Below are positions 42,960 through 53,033 of a DNA stretch of 64,000 bases, piece by piece (position 1 is the first letter of the stretch; each line of letters begins with the position of its first letter). The stretch comes from Scytonema sp045865695 (lineage in GTDB: Bacteria > Cyanobacteriota > Cyanobacteriia > Cyanobacteriales > Nostocaceae), in the NCBI RefSeq assembly GCF_045865695.1, contig NZ_BAACAP010000244.1, positions 1-64,000 on the forward strand, written 5' to 3'. The position numbers and the translations under genes were made by a program. The notes under the pieces were generated by a model that worked only from the letters and a program-made list of their open reading frames with translations, ran no database searches and was not told the DNA's origin.

Positions 42960-44207
42960 CTAATTGATTTCCTCAGCTAACATCAAATTTGAATTATTCG
43001 CTTCATACTTATAGCCAATACCAAAGTCGAGAGGCTCGATACTCTTATCAGTTCGATAGATTCTTCTTAAATTTGGTTGATAGCGATTTGCAAATAATCC
43101 TATGGGACTAGTATATGAACCGTAAAACTTTAAATTCCATTTAGAACGATAAAAAGCAGTGAGAGGCATACCAGAATCATCTTGCAATATCTGGCTGCTT
43201 TGAGCTAAAATTTGGTTTCTAATCTCAGAGAATCCATCATTGTACATTAAATAAGAAGCGGCTTTTAAATAAGTCACTTTTTCACCTAAATTGGTGATGA
43301 ATCGACTAAATTCTGGTCTTCTTTCTAAACCATCATTTGATAAGTCATGGGCAAAATAATATAAAATACGCGATCGCTCCTCGCCTTTTGCAACAAAATC
43401 AATTTTTACTCCAGGAATCATTCCTTCTTTATATTGTTGAATCTCAGCATTTTTATCTAATCCAATATATTGCACATTGATAATGCGATTTTGAGTTCGT
43501 GCTAAAAATACATATAATATTGGTAACAGTCCTTGTTTTTGTAAATCTACCTTCATATCATTGGTCATAAAAAAGCTAAATTGTAGAATTGCATAGAGAG
43601 AACTTCTAATTTCTTGCAACTTCAAATTTCGCTGGCTTTCCGAAAGCTTTGCCAGATTAGGAATTATACCCACTGGTTCTAAACCCACTAGTACATATTG
43701 GCTTCCCTGTGGAAATAAGGAATAGGCATATAAAAAATCAGGACCGCTAAAGGGATAAAAGATAGATGGAGAGGTTGTATTAATTTGATTGAGTTCTTGT
43801 TGCGACCACTTTCTAACCTTTTGTAACTGACGGGCTTCTAATTTGGACCAAGCATTGTTGAAAAATTGTTGATGCGATCGCCAGTTACTACTTTGTTCAA
43901 ACTTGGCAATTGGGTTCTTCTCGACTTGCATACCAGCCAAAAATTTTGCTGTATTTGTTAAATCTTCTGCTTTTGCTTCATCCAATTTTTGCTGAATTTC
44001 TACAGAAGCTTTGGATTTTGCTATTTTTGGATTGGCTTTTGTTTCCGAAGTTGACTTAATAAACTGTTGATTATTAGCTGGTTGAATTCTGTAATTTTGA
44101 TTCTCAGAATTTCTATCAAAATTACTACAACTACGTACTAAAAGAAATACTCCACCAGCAACACAGAAAATAGACAATAACATTTTGATGTTCGGAACGT
44201 TCTTCAT
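42960..44207 (-). CDS. Hypothetical membrane-anchored protein
   Basis: 415 residues. One N-terminal hydrophobic segment (MLLSIFCVAGGVFLLVRSC, about 9-27) anchors a polar, low-complexity region (30-95) and a soluble domain of about 300 residues with no motif I recognise. It follows the class A-like hydrolase gene by 9 bp on the same strand, so the two are probably one operon acting at the cell envelope. Confidence 0.6.
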   Translation of the reverse strand: MKNVPNIKMLLSIFCVAGGVFLLVRSCSNFDRNSENQNYRIQPANNQQFIKSTSETKANPKIAKSKASVEIQQKLDEAKAEDLTNTAKFLAGMQVEKNPIAKFEQSSNWRSHQQFFNNAWSKLEARQLQKVRKWSQQELNQINTTSPSIFYPFSGPDFLYAYSLFPQGSQYVLVGLEPVGIIPNLAKLSESQRNLKLQEIRSSLYAILQFSFFMTNDMKVDLQKQGLLPILYVFLARTQNRIINVQYIGLDKNAEIQQYKEGMIPGVKIDFVAKGEERSRILYYFAHDLSNDGLERRPEFSRFITNLGEKVTYLKAASYLMYNDGFSEIRNQILAQSSQILQDDSGMPLTAFYRSKWNLKFYGSYTSPIGLFANRYQPNLRRIYRTDKSIEPLDFGIGYKYEANNSNLMLAEEIN

Positions 44208-44216
44208 AATTACAAA

Positions 44217-45443
44217 TTACTTCTTTGAACTTTGAGAAATCATGCGTTTATAAACAAGACGGGAAATTTTGGGGAAAATTTGAACATCATCAGCATATGC
44301 TGAAGTTCCAGAAAAAACAACCAAAATATAAGTTTTTCCTTGTTCGCCTGTATCAATCATTGCTGTTTCTGCTCGTGCGATCGATGTCCAACCAGCTTTA
44401 GAGTAAAGTTGAGCATCAGTGTTCGATAATCCTTCCCCAAAAAAGCTCCATACTGGATTAAAACCTGAATCTAAGTTTTTTCGCCAAACTTTCGGGTTTA
44501 AATCTCTTTTGAGCCATTCACACATTTTATAGCTAGCTTCTGGAGATACAGCTTGCTTGGCGTAACAAATTTCGTAAATTAATCTAGCGGCGTGTCGTGT
44601 GGTTATCTTATTCCAATGCTGAATTGACTCTCCTAGTAATTGAGATTCACTTCCTTTTGGTTCTGGAAAATTTATATGGTAGATGGGAAAGGTTTTTTGA
44701 ATAATGTTAATATTCTTGTACCCTGCTTCTTGAAAAAAACGATTGATTTGCTGTCGTTTGTACCTCCATGCTTTAAATTTTTCTTCCTTCAATGTTGGGC
44801 TAGAACGAGTACTTGTGATTAAGTCAACAATTAAGCTAGCTGCTTCGTTATCAGATTCCTTAATCATTTTACTGAGATAGGGAGTAAAGTCATCTTCACT
44901 TTCCCAGATATTATTTTCTAGTTGCGCGTATAACACAACCATCCAAAACATTTTGATAACACTAGCCGGATACCTAGGAGTATCTTGTTTGTGTCCAGCC
45001 GTTTCGCCAGTTTTTGCATCTATCAAAGTTATTGATAGATCTTGTTTGGGTAAATCTCGCTCCGTAGCAAGATTCACAGCTTCGTTAACAATTTTTTGTA
45101 ACTTTGGGCTATATTTAAAATTAGGAGAAGTTTTGAGATTGTAATGAACTTCTGAATCTTCTTGTCCCAACTGACGAGAAGGGAAAGGTAGCGATCTAGC
45201 AATAGCCCAATCTGGTAACTCAGAAGGAGTAGGGCGCGGTTTAGTAGTTTTGCGATTGTATGTTTTGGTAGATGCATGAACGGGAATGACTTGAGGTTCA
45301 ACAGATGGTTTTAAGATTTGTGAATTGAATGGTTGCGTAACAGAAGAATGTGCTGAGCCTTTTGTTAGAGATCTAGTTAATCGGATGCTTACCGATAATC
45401 CCAGGATTATCAGTAAAACTATTGCAGGATTTACTTTTGTCAT
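44217..45443 (-). CDS. Serine hydrolase, class A beta-lactamase-like
   Basis: 408 residues. An N-terminal signal anchor (about 5-20) and a proline-rich linker lead to a domain with SVIK (SxxK), ESDNEA (SDN loop) and SKAGWTS in the position of the KTG box. That set fits class A beta-lactamase-related or D,D-peptidase-like proteins. No Glu166 loop was identified, so true beta-lactamase activity is doubtful; a role in peptidoglycan is more likely. Confidence 0.82.
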   Translation of the reverse strand: MTKVNPAIVLLIILGLSVSIRLTRSLTKGSAHSSVTQPFNSQILKPSVEPQVIPVHASTKTYNRKTTKPRPTPSELPDWAIARSLPFPSRQLGQEDSEVHYNLKTSPNFKYSPKLQKIVNEAVNLATERDLPKQDLSITLIDAKTGETAGHKQDTPRYPASVIKMFWMVVLYAQLENNIWESEDDFTPYLSKMIKESDNEAASLIVDLITSTRSSPTLKEEKFKAWRYKRQQINRFFQEAGYKNINIIQKTFPIYHINFPEPKGSESQLLGESIQHWNKITTRHAARLIYEICYAKQAVSPEASYKMCEWLKRDLNPKVWRKNLDSGFNPVWSFFGEGLSNTDAQLYSKAGWTSIARAETAMIDTGEQGKTYILVVFSGTSAYADDVQIFPKISRLVYKRMISQSSKK

Positions 45444-45607
45444 TTCTTTTGCAACGCACTAAATTTGGCTTTCTTGTCAAGAAACCTTAACTAAGCACTT
45501 TTGCCTCATCTATTTGGTTATTTGTTAGTTGTCTAACAGAATACGGGCGAATATACCAGAGATACATCGTCAAGTCAATAGGTTGTTAGAGGATAGGGGG
45601 TAGGGAG

Positions 45608-45632
45608 TAGGGGCGCAAGGTTTTGCGCCCGT
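45608..45632. repeat. Dispersed GC-rich palindrome
   Basis: GTAGGGGCGCAAGG-TTTTGCGCCCG, same family as 31378-31405. Confidence 0.75.
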
Positions 45633-45652
45633 CTAGAGGCACAATTGTACAA

Positions 45653-45850
45653 TTAAGTTCGCACCGATTGTTTTGATTTCATCACGAGTGCTACAAGTAA
45701 AGCAGCAATACCGCAAGTTAGACCTAAAAACAGCCACAGTCTCAAAGATCGACCTTTATACCAAGCAAGTACTGCAGCCATACTACCAACCAACCAATGA
45801 ATGAGCAGTAGTAAGTAAAGAGTTTGTTCGCTACTAAGACTTAAAGTCAT
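45653..45850 (-). CDS. Small two-helix membrane protein
   Basis: 65 residues with two hydrophobic helices (about 9-27 and 36-57) joined by WYKGRSLRLW, and a basic tail. No family is recognised. Composition and a start near a promoter-sized gap support a real gene. Confidence 0.5.
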   Translation of the reverse strand: MTLSLSSEQTLYLLLLIHWLVGSMAAVLAWYKGRSLRLWLFLGLTCGIAALLVALVMKSKQSVRT

Positions 45851-45856
45851 AATGAG

Positions 45857-46123
45857 GTGATTAAATATGAGTGGGGGGATTATCTGTCGCCAACATTTGG
45901 AGAAACGGTATTATTTATGGTAGTCGAGCGATTTGGAGAGGGTAAAGCTAAAGAAATTTACCGTCGGTACTTAGAGAAAGGGCAAAAGTTTGGAAACACT
46001 GCTTTAAGAGCGATCGCTCATCTAAGAAACAGCGAATCTAGAGCGCCAAGAAATCTGGTATCTCATGGGAAACTGTGTTTATCTTGTCTCGCAATTCTCA
46101 CAAATCAAATAGGATTGCTATAG
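45857..46123 (+). CDS. Hypothetical protein, possible remnant
   Basis: 88 residues. The first 60 (YEWGDYLSPTFGETVLFMVV, then RYLEKGQKFGN) look protein-like, while the last 28 do not and run into sequence just upstream of the ATPase gene. It may be a frameshifted fragment of a longer gene. Not recognised. Confidence 0.3.
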   Translation: MIKYEWGDYLSPTFGETVLFMVVERFGEGKAKEIYRRYLEKGQKFGNTALRAIAHLRNSESRAPRNLVSHGKLCLSCLAILTNQIGLL

Positions 46124-46145
46124 TTGGGATTAAAGGACAACAACA

Positions 46146-47498
46146 ATGTGGGTGGAAAGCATTACTCTCTCGAACATTAAGTGCTTTCGAGAAGAAAAAA
46201 TATTCTTTACTCATAAGCAAGCCACGGGTCAGAGAGCAAAACCTTATTCTTGGATTACTTTACTGGGTGAGAATGGAGTTGGAAAAAGTACATTATTGCA
46301 AGCACTTGCACTGCTTTTAGCAGGTCCTGAAGCTGCGAAAGAACTTCTCCCACGTCCTACTGGTTGGGTTCGCGACCCCTCGATCCCTGGGAAATTAAGC
46401 GCTGTTTTACACAAAGAAGAAATTGATGCAGGTAGTTTTGGGGAAGATAAAAGGAGGCAAACATTTGCCTATTCTTACTTTGTGACTGGTGGAATACCTG
46501 TCCAAGTAGGGAAAGAAAAGGAAACCTACACTGAACCCGTACTGATTGAAGAACCTTCCAAAATCCTGAGTTGGCTGCGAACAAATGCTTTTGCTTCAGA
46601 CAGTAAAGGGTGGTTTTCTGTCGGTTATGGAGCTTTTCGCCGATTGACAAGAGTTAGCCAAGTCTTGATACCTAGTTTAGAACCAGCAAAACGTTCTAGC
46701 AATTTCATCACTCAATTTGATGAAGATAGCGCTTTAAGCTCTTTTGAAAGATGGATGGTTTATTTAGAATTTCGTATTGCTAAAAATTCGAGTGATACTA
46801 GAGCGCAACAAATGCGAGAAGTAGGGGAAAAAGTTATCGAAAAGCTACTTCCTGGAGATGCAAAAATTGCTGAAGTTACTGCTGATGGTTTGATTCAATT
46901 CATAGTCAACGAGCAAAAAGTTTCAACTATTAATTTATCTGATGGCTTTCGTAGCGTTATAGCCTTAGCAGGAGATTTAATCTGGCGCTTACTTCAAGCT
47001 TTTCCCGATTTGGAAGATCCAACCCAGGCGTCTGGTGTAGTCTTAATAGACGAGTTAGATATTCATTTACACCCATCATGGCAAAGACAAATTGCTGGTT
47101 GGCTGCGACAGGTTTTTCCCCGACTCCAATTTATTGTTGCTACTCATAGTCCTTTGGTAGCTGCGGGAGGAGGAGACGATGCCCTAACATTGCGCTTAGA
47201 ATTGGTAGACGGTGAACTTGAGGTTAAACAAGTTCAAGATATATCAGCATACGATTCTGATTATATTCTAAGAAGCCCTGCTTTTGGTTTAGAATCCACT
47301 TATTCACCAGAAACTCAAGAAAAAATAAATCGTTATCACGAACTTAGTAATAAAATAGACAATCTAATGGAGCAAGAACGTAGGGAGTACGAGCACTTAA
47401 GACGATTCATGAAAGAAGCACAACCTATTGGTGGTTCTCCCGAACCTGGTAGTTTAGAAGCTCGAACTAGAGCTTTTTTGGAGGCAAATTTGCCTTGA
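46146..47498 (+). CDS. ptuA: Septu-like PtuA ATPase
   Basis: 450 residues. Walker A GENGVGKST (about 40-48), signature-like LSDGFRSVIALAG, Walker B GVVLIDELDIHLHPSW (about 296-311) and switch VATHSP. It overlaps the next gene, an HNH nuclease, by 4 bp. ATPase plus HNH of this kind is the Septu antiphage pair, where PtuA holds PtuB and releases DNA cutting on infection. Size fits, and the location next to a CRISPR array supports defence. Alternative: a related AAA/HNH pair not yet named. Confidence 0.72.
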   Translation: MWVESITLSNIKCFREEKIFFTHKQATGQRAKPYSWITLLGENGVGKSTLLQALALLLAGPEAAKELLPRPTGWVRDPSIPGKLSAVLHKEEIDAGSFGEDKRRQTFAYSYFVTGGIPVQVGKEKETYTEPVLIEEPSKILSWLRTNAFASDSKGWFSVGYGAFRRLTRVSQVLIPSLEPAKRSSNFITQFDEDSALSSFERWMVYLEFRIAKNSSDTRAQQMREVGEKVIEKLLPGDAKIAEVTADGLIQFIVNEQKVSTINLSDGFRSVIALAGDLIWRLLQAFPDLEDPTQASGVVLIDELDIHLHPSWQRQIAGWLRQVFPRLQFIVATHSPLVAAGGGDDALTLRLELVDGELEVKQVQDISAYDSDYILRSPAFGLESTYSPETQEKINRYHELSNKIDNLMEQERREYEHLRRFMKEAQPIGGSPEPGSLEARTRAFLEANLP

Positions 47499-48331
47499 TT
47501 CCTGTATCTCGACCTCAACAACCATCAGTGGTTTTAAAACGAAATGCAGCAAAATGGTTAGCTAATTTACAGACAGCCATAGCTCATTTACAGACTGTTA
47601 AGGCTAATCCTTCTGCCACAAAAGACGAAATAGCTAAGGCTGTAAAGAATGTTGAAAATGCTACGAATAAGTATAGACACAAAGAAATTAAAGACTTACT
47701 AGAGCAGATATTTCATGGTAAATGTGCTTACTGTGAAAGTAAAGTGACAACTACAGGATATGGGGATATCGAACACTTTTGCCCAAAAGGAAATTCACGA
47801 TGCATTCATTTGACATTTGAGTGGAGTAATCTCTTACTTTCATGCGAGAGATGCAATGATGCAGGTCACAAAGGTACACAATTCCCACTCGCTCCCAGTG
47901 GCAAACCTTTGTTAATAGATCCAACCGATGGTGTTACAGATATTAATAAACATCTGAAATTTTCCTGGGATGATGTAGATGGTGCAACAGTCGTCGGTCT
48001 TGATGCACGAGGAAAAGCGGTTGAGCAAATCTTCGACCTGAATTCTATTTGCGGTACTAGAAAAGAACTAATAAAGCACCGTACTAATTACGTTCGACAA
48101 ACACTTAGCGTGCTAAAAATTGCTCTGGAAACTGGTAACTCTCAAGCAATAGCATTGCTTCTAGAACATTGCCAGCCAAGTTCTGAATACAGTGCTTTTG
48201 CTCGTATTCATGTTCTCCCTTTCCTTGCTCACCATTTTCAGATTCCAGAAGCGATGGTGCTTTTAAAAGAATTCAGCAAGCAAAGTCCAGAGTATGCAAC
48301 TTTTGTTCGTATTGACCAATTTCCTGAGTAA
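47495..48331 (+). CDS. ptuB: Septu-like PtuB HNH endonuclease (TIGR02646-like)
   Basis: 278 residues with a TTG start overlapping the ptuA stop (TTGA). The nuclease core is HGKCAYCESKV (CxxC), then GDIEHFCPKG (catalytic His), then NLLLSCERCNDAGHKG (Asn, CxxC, His), the HNH/ColE7-like pattern of TIGR02646 proteins. The C-terminal 100 residues contain KEFSKQSPEYATFVRIDQFP; a mutated copy of this tail occurs at 58208-58262. Confidence 0.75.
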   Translation: MIPVSRPQQPSVVLKRNAAKWLANLQTAIAHLQTVKANPSATKDEIAKAVKNVENATNKYRHKEIKDLLEQIFHGKCAYCESKVTTTGYGDIEHFCPKGNSRCIHLTFEWSNLLLSCERCNDAGHKGTQFPLAPSGKPLLIDPTDGVTDINKHLKFSWDDVDGATVVGLDARGKAVEQIFDLNSICGTRKELIKHRTNYVRQTLSVLKIALETGNSQAIALLLEHCQPSSEYSAFARIHVLPFLAHHFQIPEAMVLLKEFSKQSPEYATFVRIDQFPE

Positions 48332-48453
48332 GGAGGTTTTAGATATCCATTGTCTGGGTTGAGATGTTGGTAAGGGATTTCGTAACACGTGAGGAGTAAA
48401 TAGACACATTGTAGGGGCGCAATGCTTTGCGCCCCTAGGGTCTGTGCTTCCTG
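48332..48453. repeat. Distal flank of CRISPR array 1, homologous to that of array 2
   Basis: TAAGGAGGTTTTAGATATCC and the following 100 bp (TTGAGATGTTGGTAAGGGAT...) match 59602-59759 closely, including the dispersed palindrome at 48411-48438. The similarity shows that array 1 and array 2 share ancestry beyond the repeats. Confidence 0.8.
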
Positions 48454-50341
48454 GTTTCCATTAGTTCGACTTCCGAAGAAGTTCAAAGTTTAATTTGACT
48501 AGCTAGAGAGTTAATAACTTACTCGTTTCCATTAGTTCGACTTCCGAAGAAGTTCAAAGGGGGAAACTGATCGGCCAACCTACGAAGAAAAGGCGTTTCC
48601 ATTAGTTCGACTTCCGAAGAAGTTCAAAGAATAGTGGTGTTAAGCAGCGCAAGTGGCTGATCAAAGTTTCCATTAGTTCGACTTCCGAAGAAGTTCAAAG
48701 GCTTCCTGCCATTATGTAAAAAAGTGGAGTTGGAGAGTTTCCATTAGTTCGACTTCCGAAGAAGTTCAAAGTAATTTTTCTTCTGGTGGAAGCTACATCA
48801 TGCCAGTTTCCATTAGTTCGACTTCCGAAGAAGTTCAAAGGAGAACCGTCAGGGAATATCCAATGATATCTCCGTTTCCATTAGTTCGACTTCCGAAGAA
48901 GTTCAAAGAGGTTTTGGCTTCGGCTTAGCGAGCTGCTCCTTCGTTTCCATTAGTTCGACTTCCGAAGAAGTTCAAAGTGTTTTCTTTTCTACCTCTCAAA
49001 GAGGTTGCATTGCAGGCGTTTCCATTAGTTCGACTTCCGAAGAAGTTCAAAGATTTTTCCCAGGACGAAGAATTTTTGAAAGGCCAAAAAGTTTCCATTA
49101 GTTCGACTTCCGAAGAAGTTCAAAGTAAATTAGTTGTCCAAAAAGTAGTCTCTGACTACCTCGCGTTTCCATTAGTTCGACTTCCGAAGAAGTTCAAAGT
49201 TTGGTTTTTTAGTTGGATTTTCGGGATTAACGCTAGTTTCCATTAGTTCGACTTCCGAAGAAGTTCAAAGGTCTCTTCAAATGGAGTAGACAAGGTTTAC
49301 TCTGGAACAGAGTTTCCATTAGTTCGACTTCCGAAGAAGTTCAAAGAGTTGTTTTTTTGATAACTGTTAATTAACTGTTAATGTTTCCATTAGTTCGACT
49401 TCCGAAGAAGTTCAAAGAATCTAGATCAATATGTAAAGTCCATGCAAAAAAGTTTCCATTAGTTCGACTTCCGAAGAAGTTCAAAGAATGGTCTCCTTTG
49501 GTGAGCAAAAAGCAGATAACTTAAAGTTTCCATTAGTTCGACTTCCGAAGAAGTTCAAAGTTATCCTGAAATCAAAGATGCAAAGCAGATTTCGGGTTTC
49601 CATTAGTTCGACTTCCGAAGAAGTTCAAAGTGCCTTAACCCAAGGCACAAATAAGTGGAACAGTGTTTCCATTAGTTCGACTTCCGAAGAAGTTCAAAGT
49701 TGAATTTGTCGGAAACGTAACTGTTCCTCAAATAAAGTTTCCATTAGTTCGACTTCCGAAGAAGTTCAAAGTCTTCGGGAAATCATTTCCCAAGTCGATT
49801 CTTCTAGCAGTTTCCATTAGTTCGACTTCCGAAGAAGTTCAAAGAGATGGAACTGCCCATAGCGGTGTAAACTACGACAAAGTTTCCATTAGTTCGACTT
49901 CCGAAGAAGTTCAAAGTTTAACGGAGTCAGACTAGAAGCGCTCGAACCAGTTGTTTCCATTAGTTCGACTTCCGAAGAAGTTCAAAGCTTCTTGTTCCGA
50001 GTATTATTTTGGCTTAGTAATTGTTTCCATTAGTTCGACTTCCGAAGAAGTTCAAAGAAGTTTCTTTCGATATTTCGTTAGATCAGTCTGATTGTTTCCA
50101 TTAGTTCGACTTCCGAAGAAGTTCAAAGACCATAAGTAGGAAGATCTCATATTCTCATATTCTCGTTTCCATTAGTTCGACTTCCGAAGAAGTTCAAAGT
50201 TTTTCTATCTCTTCTAGTCCTGATAAAAAAAATTCAGGTTTCCATTAGTTCGACTTCCGAAGAAGTTCAAAGTTTCTTTAGCTTTCGTATCAAGAATGAA
50301 ACGAAGGTTTCCATTAGTTCGACTTCCGAAGAAGTTCAAAG
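48454..50341 (-). CRISPR. CRISPR array 1 (27 repeats, 26 spacers)
   Basis: 27 identical 35-bp repeats starting at 48454 and ending at 50341; on the plus strand the unit begins GTTTCCATTAGTTCGACTTC and ends CGAAGAAGTTCAAAG. Spacers are about 33-41 bp. Transcription is inferred to be leftward: the minus-strand repeat ends ATGGAAAC, the 8-nt 5' tag typical of type III and I crRNAs, and a conserved leader-like block lies on the right (50342 on). The inner TTC..CGAAGAA part is palindromic. I saw no degenerate repeat at the distal (left) end. Confidence 0.97.
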
Positions 50342-50547
50342 GCTAGACTTGTGAAAGCCTTACCCTGACTGAATTATAAACCTCATTATCTGAGGGGGTC
50401 AAGTTTTCAGCCAAATTATTAGCAATTCTTCTCAATAAACTCATAACCAACCACCTTCAAACCCTTATTCAGCAAGTTATCTGAGGGGGTCAACGATAGA
50501 ATGAGGCTTTCAGCCATTGCTTGACCCCCTCAGATACTTATCAATGA
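50342..50547 (-). promoter_or_regulatory. Leader of CRISPR array 1
   Basis: About 200 bp right of the array, over 80% identical by eye to 60666-60871 beside array 2. It contains TTATCTGAGGGGGTCAA twice (50386-50402 and 50477-50493) and once inverted (TTGACCCCCTCAGATA, 50521-50536). Conservation at both arrays marks it as leader, perhaps with the adaptation-complex or promoter sites. Confidence 0.8.
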
Positions 50548-50835
50548 CACGGTTTTGATAAGATATACTAATATAATTCCTTAGATCTAGAGACTATATA
50601 CTGTAAACGGCTAACAACTGTTCTTTTTCGGAATGGTTTTATAGCATTTGTAGGGGCGCAATGCCTTGCGTCCCTACGATTATTGACAATTGTTGGAAAG
50701 TCAGTTTCTAAACCGTTTTTAGTATAACTCAATACGGTTCAGTTAAGGATAATTGTAGGTTGGGTAGAGCAATAACGTTACCCAAGGGAGCCGCGAGAAT
50801 GTTGGGTTTCGTTCCTCAACCCAACCTACCCAAAA
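50548..50835. other. Gap between leader 1 and the RT-Cas1 gene, with two dispersed palindromes
   Basis: Holds GTAGGGGCGCAA-type palindrome at 50650-50677 and the GTTGGGTTTCGTTCC-type palindrome at 50801-50825. No cas2-sized ORF on either strand. Confidence 0.7.
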
Positions 50836-52842
50836 TTATAACTTCCAAATCATTGGTCGATACATCTCAACTTCACCCATCAAACAAGCGACATACTCCC
50901 TTACCTGCAATTCCAAACATCTCCGGAAATTTACCTGATTTCCTGTATGGGGGTGGGTTATCTCTGATTGTAACTTTTCTTCCCAATGTTTGAGAAATTT
51001 TTTGAGCGAATGCGGTTGGAGGTAGACTCCATTTTTTTCGTCGGGTGGTGTAAACTCTTCTATTGTAAAAATGTTGGAGTTAATCAAATAAGCTACCAGC
51101 GAATCGACTAACTGCGCCCGAAATTCTTCCATCAAATCGCTCACTAAAGCTGGATGATTATCACGGGGTAAGTGAAGATTACCAAAATGAGTGTGTAAAC
51201 CTACTGCTTGTACAAACGAGAAGACATTCTGACTCAATAACGTATATCCCAAACTCAACAAACTGTTAATGGGGTCAGTTGGCGGACGTTTTGTACGCTT
51301 ATCAAAAGCAAACGCTCCTGTAAATAAAGAACCTAAAGCTTGAAAGTATAAGGTGGCTGCTTTCCCTTCATATCCCCGCAGTGCATCCATTGAATCAGCT
51401 TGCGATAAATTATCCATCAACTCAGCAATTAAATCGATCGCAGAAGCTGCTATTTTTGACGGACGACGACGGTTTAATTTGAGAAGTAAAGCGCGGGAAT
51501 TATGCAATTTTGCGGAGACAATATTCTCTGCTTGCTTTCTGGTAAACTCAGGGTCTTGCGAACAGAGTACCTGACGCATTAAATATTCAACTTTTGCATT
51601 GCCTTCGGTTTGCAGTCTACCAAAATAACGCCCTCTTTGCGATAGGTACATAATTGGAATCCGTCGCTGTAATGCACAAGAAACGGCTCCATGGGATACA
51701 TTACAACAACCAAATAAAACAATGTTGCTGACACGGTTGACCGGAACCTTTATCCGCAACTCTCTTTGATAAAAAACTTGAAACTGCTGATTTTGTATGC
51801 TCAAGTAAGCGCCTTGGTCGGTAACGTATAATGTAGACATAGAATCCTGCCAAATATGAGAGATTGGTGCTTTGGGTAAATTGCTGGGTTTGCTAATATC
51901 GCAAGCCTTTGGGGGACGAGATTCAAACTTGAGTTTGCGTTCTTTGGGACGGAAGTAAGGGTAACCAGATTCGTTTGTTACCCATTCCCCTTCGCGTTCA
52001 ACTTGTCGTGGTGGCGGTGCGTAAACTTCGCCTTTGACAAACCGGTAACCCAGGAAAGTAAACTCATCGCTTGGAGCAAAAATTTGTGTTTTCTCTGGCT
52101 GGAGATATAAATAAAGTTCTCCCAGCCAAGTTGTTACTTTGTCTAACGTGCGGTTAGCTTCCAACCAACTGCTAGATGCGATCGCAAAATCATCTCCGTA
52201 CCGTACCAAATTAATTCCGTGACTGAGACATTTTTTATCAAATTCAGTCAGGTATAAATTGGCTAACGCTCCAGATAGGACACCGCCTTGTAACACTCCC
52301 TTACCTGGATAAACAGGTTTTCCCGCAATGACAATTCCCGATCTCAGTTGTCCCTCTATTAATTGCACTACAATTGGTTCAAGTTGTAATTCCTCCAATG
52401 CACTTAACAACAAAGCCCAACAGAGATTGTCAAAAAAGTCCGCGATATCAGCCTTGATAATCCACTTTGGTTGGAACTTGTAGTAGGAATATAAATGCTG
52501 TACCGCCTGTTGAATATTCCTTCCGGGACGATAGGCATAACTACACTCTAGAAAAGTATCTTCTAAGGGAAAATACAGTTCTTCAAGTAGCAGACGCTGC
52601 ACAATTCTGTCCCGAACGGTAGGAATACCAATCAAACGTTTACCACCGTTTTTTTTGGATACATAAAATCCTTGTGCAGGGCTGGCGTGGTATGATTCTT
52701 GTAGTACTTGACGGAGAATCACCTGCAACTCGGAGTTAACAGATGCCGCAAACAAGTCTACGGTAGTTCCATCCACGCCAGCATTACGACTCCCTGCACG
52801 GACTTGAGACCATGCAAAAAGTAGATGTTCTAGAGTGAACAT
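50836..52842 (-). CDS. cas1: Reverse transcriptase-Cas1 fusion
   Basis: 668 residues from ATG 52842 (MFTLEHLLFAWSQVRAGSRN). The first 290 residues are a group II intron-like reverse transcriptase with KADIADFFDN (motif A-type Asp), GGVLSGALANLYL and catalytic YGDD at 215-218. The Cas1 domain starts near 335 (MSTLYVTDQGAY) and keeps E492 in GYEGKAA, H557 in GNLHLPR and the DLMEEFR acidic end (569-573). Such fusions acquire spacers from RNA in type III systems. There is no Cas6 domain at the N-terminus. It lies on the same strand as array 1 and points toward its leader. Confidence 0.96.
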   Translation of the reverse strand: MFTLEHLLFAWSQVRAGSRNAGVDGTTVDLFAASVNSELQVILRQVLQESYHASPAQGFYVSKKNGGKRLIGIPTVRDRIVQRLLLEELYFPLEDTFLECSYAYRPGRNIQQAVQHLYSYYKFQPKWIIKADIADFFDNLCWALLLSALEELQLEPIVVQLIEGQLRSGIVIAGKPVYPGKGVLQGGVLSGALANLYLTEFDKKCLSHGINLVRYGDDFAIASSSWLEANRTLDKVTTWLGELYLYLQPEKTQIFAPSDEFTFLGYRFVKGEVYAPPPRQVEREGEWVTNESGYPYFRPKERKLKFESRPPKACDISKPSNLPKAPISHIWQDSMSTLYVTDQGAYLSIQNQQFQVFYQRELRIKVPVNRVSNIVLFGCCNVSHGAVSCALQRRIPIMYLSQRGRYFGRLQTEGNAKVEYLMRQVLCSQDPEFTRKQAENIVSAKLHNSRALLLKLNRRRPSKIAASAIDLIAELMDNLSQADSMDALRGYEGKAATLYFQALGSLFTGAFAFDKRTKRPPTDPINSLLSLGYTLLSQNVFSFVQAVGLHTHFGNLHLPRDNHPALVSDLMEEFRAQLVDSLVAYLINSNIFTIEEFTPPDEKNGVYLQPHSLKKFLKHWEEKLQSEITHPHTGNQVNFRRCLELQVREYVACLMGEVEMYRPMIWKL

Positions 52843-52947
52843 AATTGGGTAAAAAGTAAAAAGTGACAAGAATACCAACCCAGGTGCTAGGCTTACACCC
52901 GCCTGGGGACTAAGGAAAAAACCTTATATATTTATCATTGCAGGTGC

Positions 52948-53004
52948 GTATATGAGTTCGTATATAAGTTCTTGACTGATTTATATGAGTTCGTATATGA
53001 CTTA
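52948..53004. promoter_or_regulatory. Candidate operator: four 12-bp units in the divergent promoter
   Basis: GTATATGAGTTC (52948-52959), GTATATAAGTTC (52960-52971), 9-bp spacer TTGACTGAT, TTATATGAGTTC (52981-52992), GTATATGACTTA (52993-53004). Each pair is directly adjacent, and the pairs are 33 bp apart, about three helical turns. It ends 29 bp before the ATG of the HTH-NACHT gene and about 105 bp before the RT-Cas1 start. The TTGACT in the spacer could be a -35 box. Binding by the HTH of the NACHT protein is inference. Confidence 0.65.
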
Positions 53005-53033
53005 AGAAGAGCAAGCAGATTTTGGGTAAGTTT

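Noticed and set aside
46357..46650. 97-codon ORF opposite ptuA
   Set aside because: Antisense shadow of the ATPase.
48977..49935. Repeat-containing ORFs across CRISPR array 1
   Set aside because: Translations of the 35-bp repeats (VSISSTSEEVQ and FPLVRLPKKFK), not proteins.
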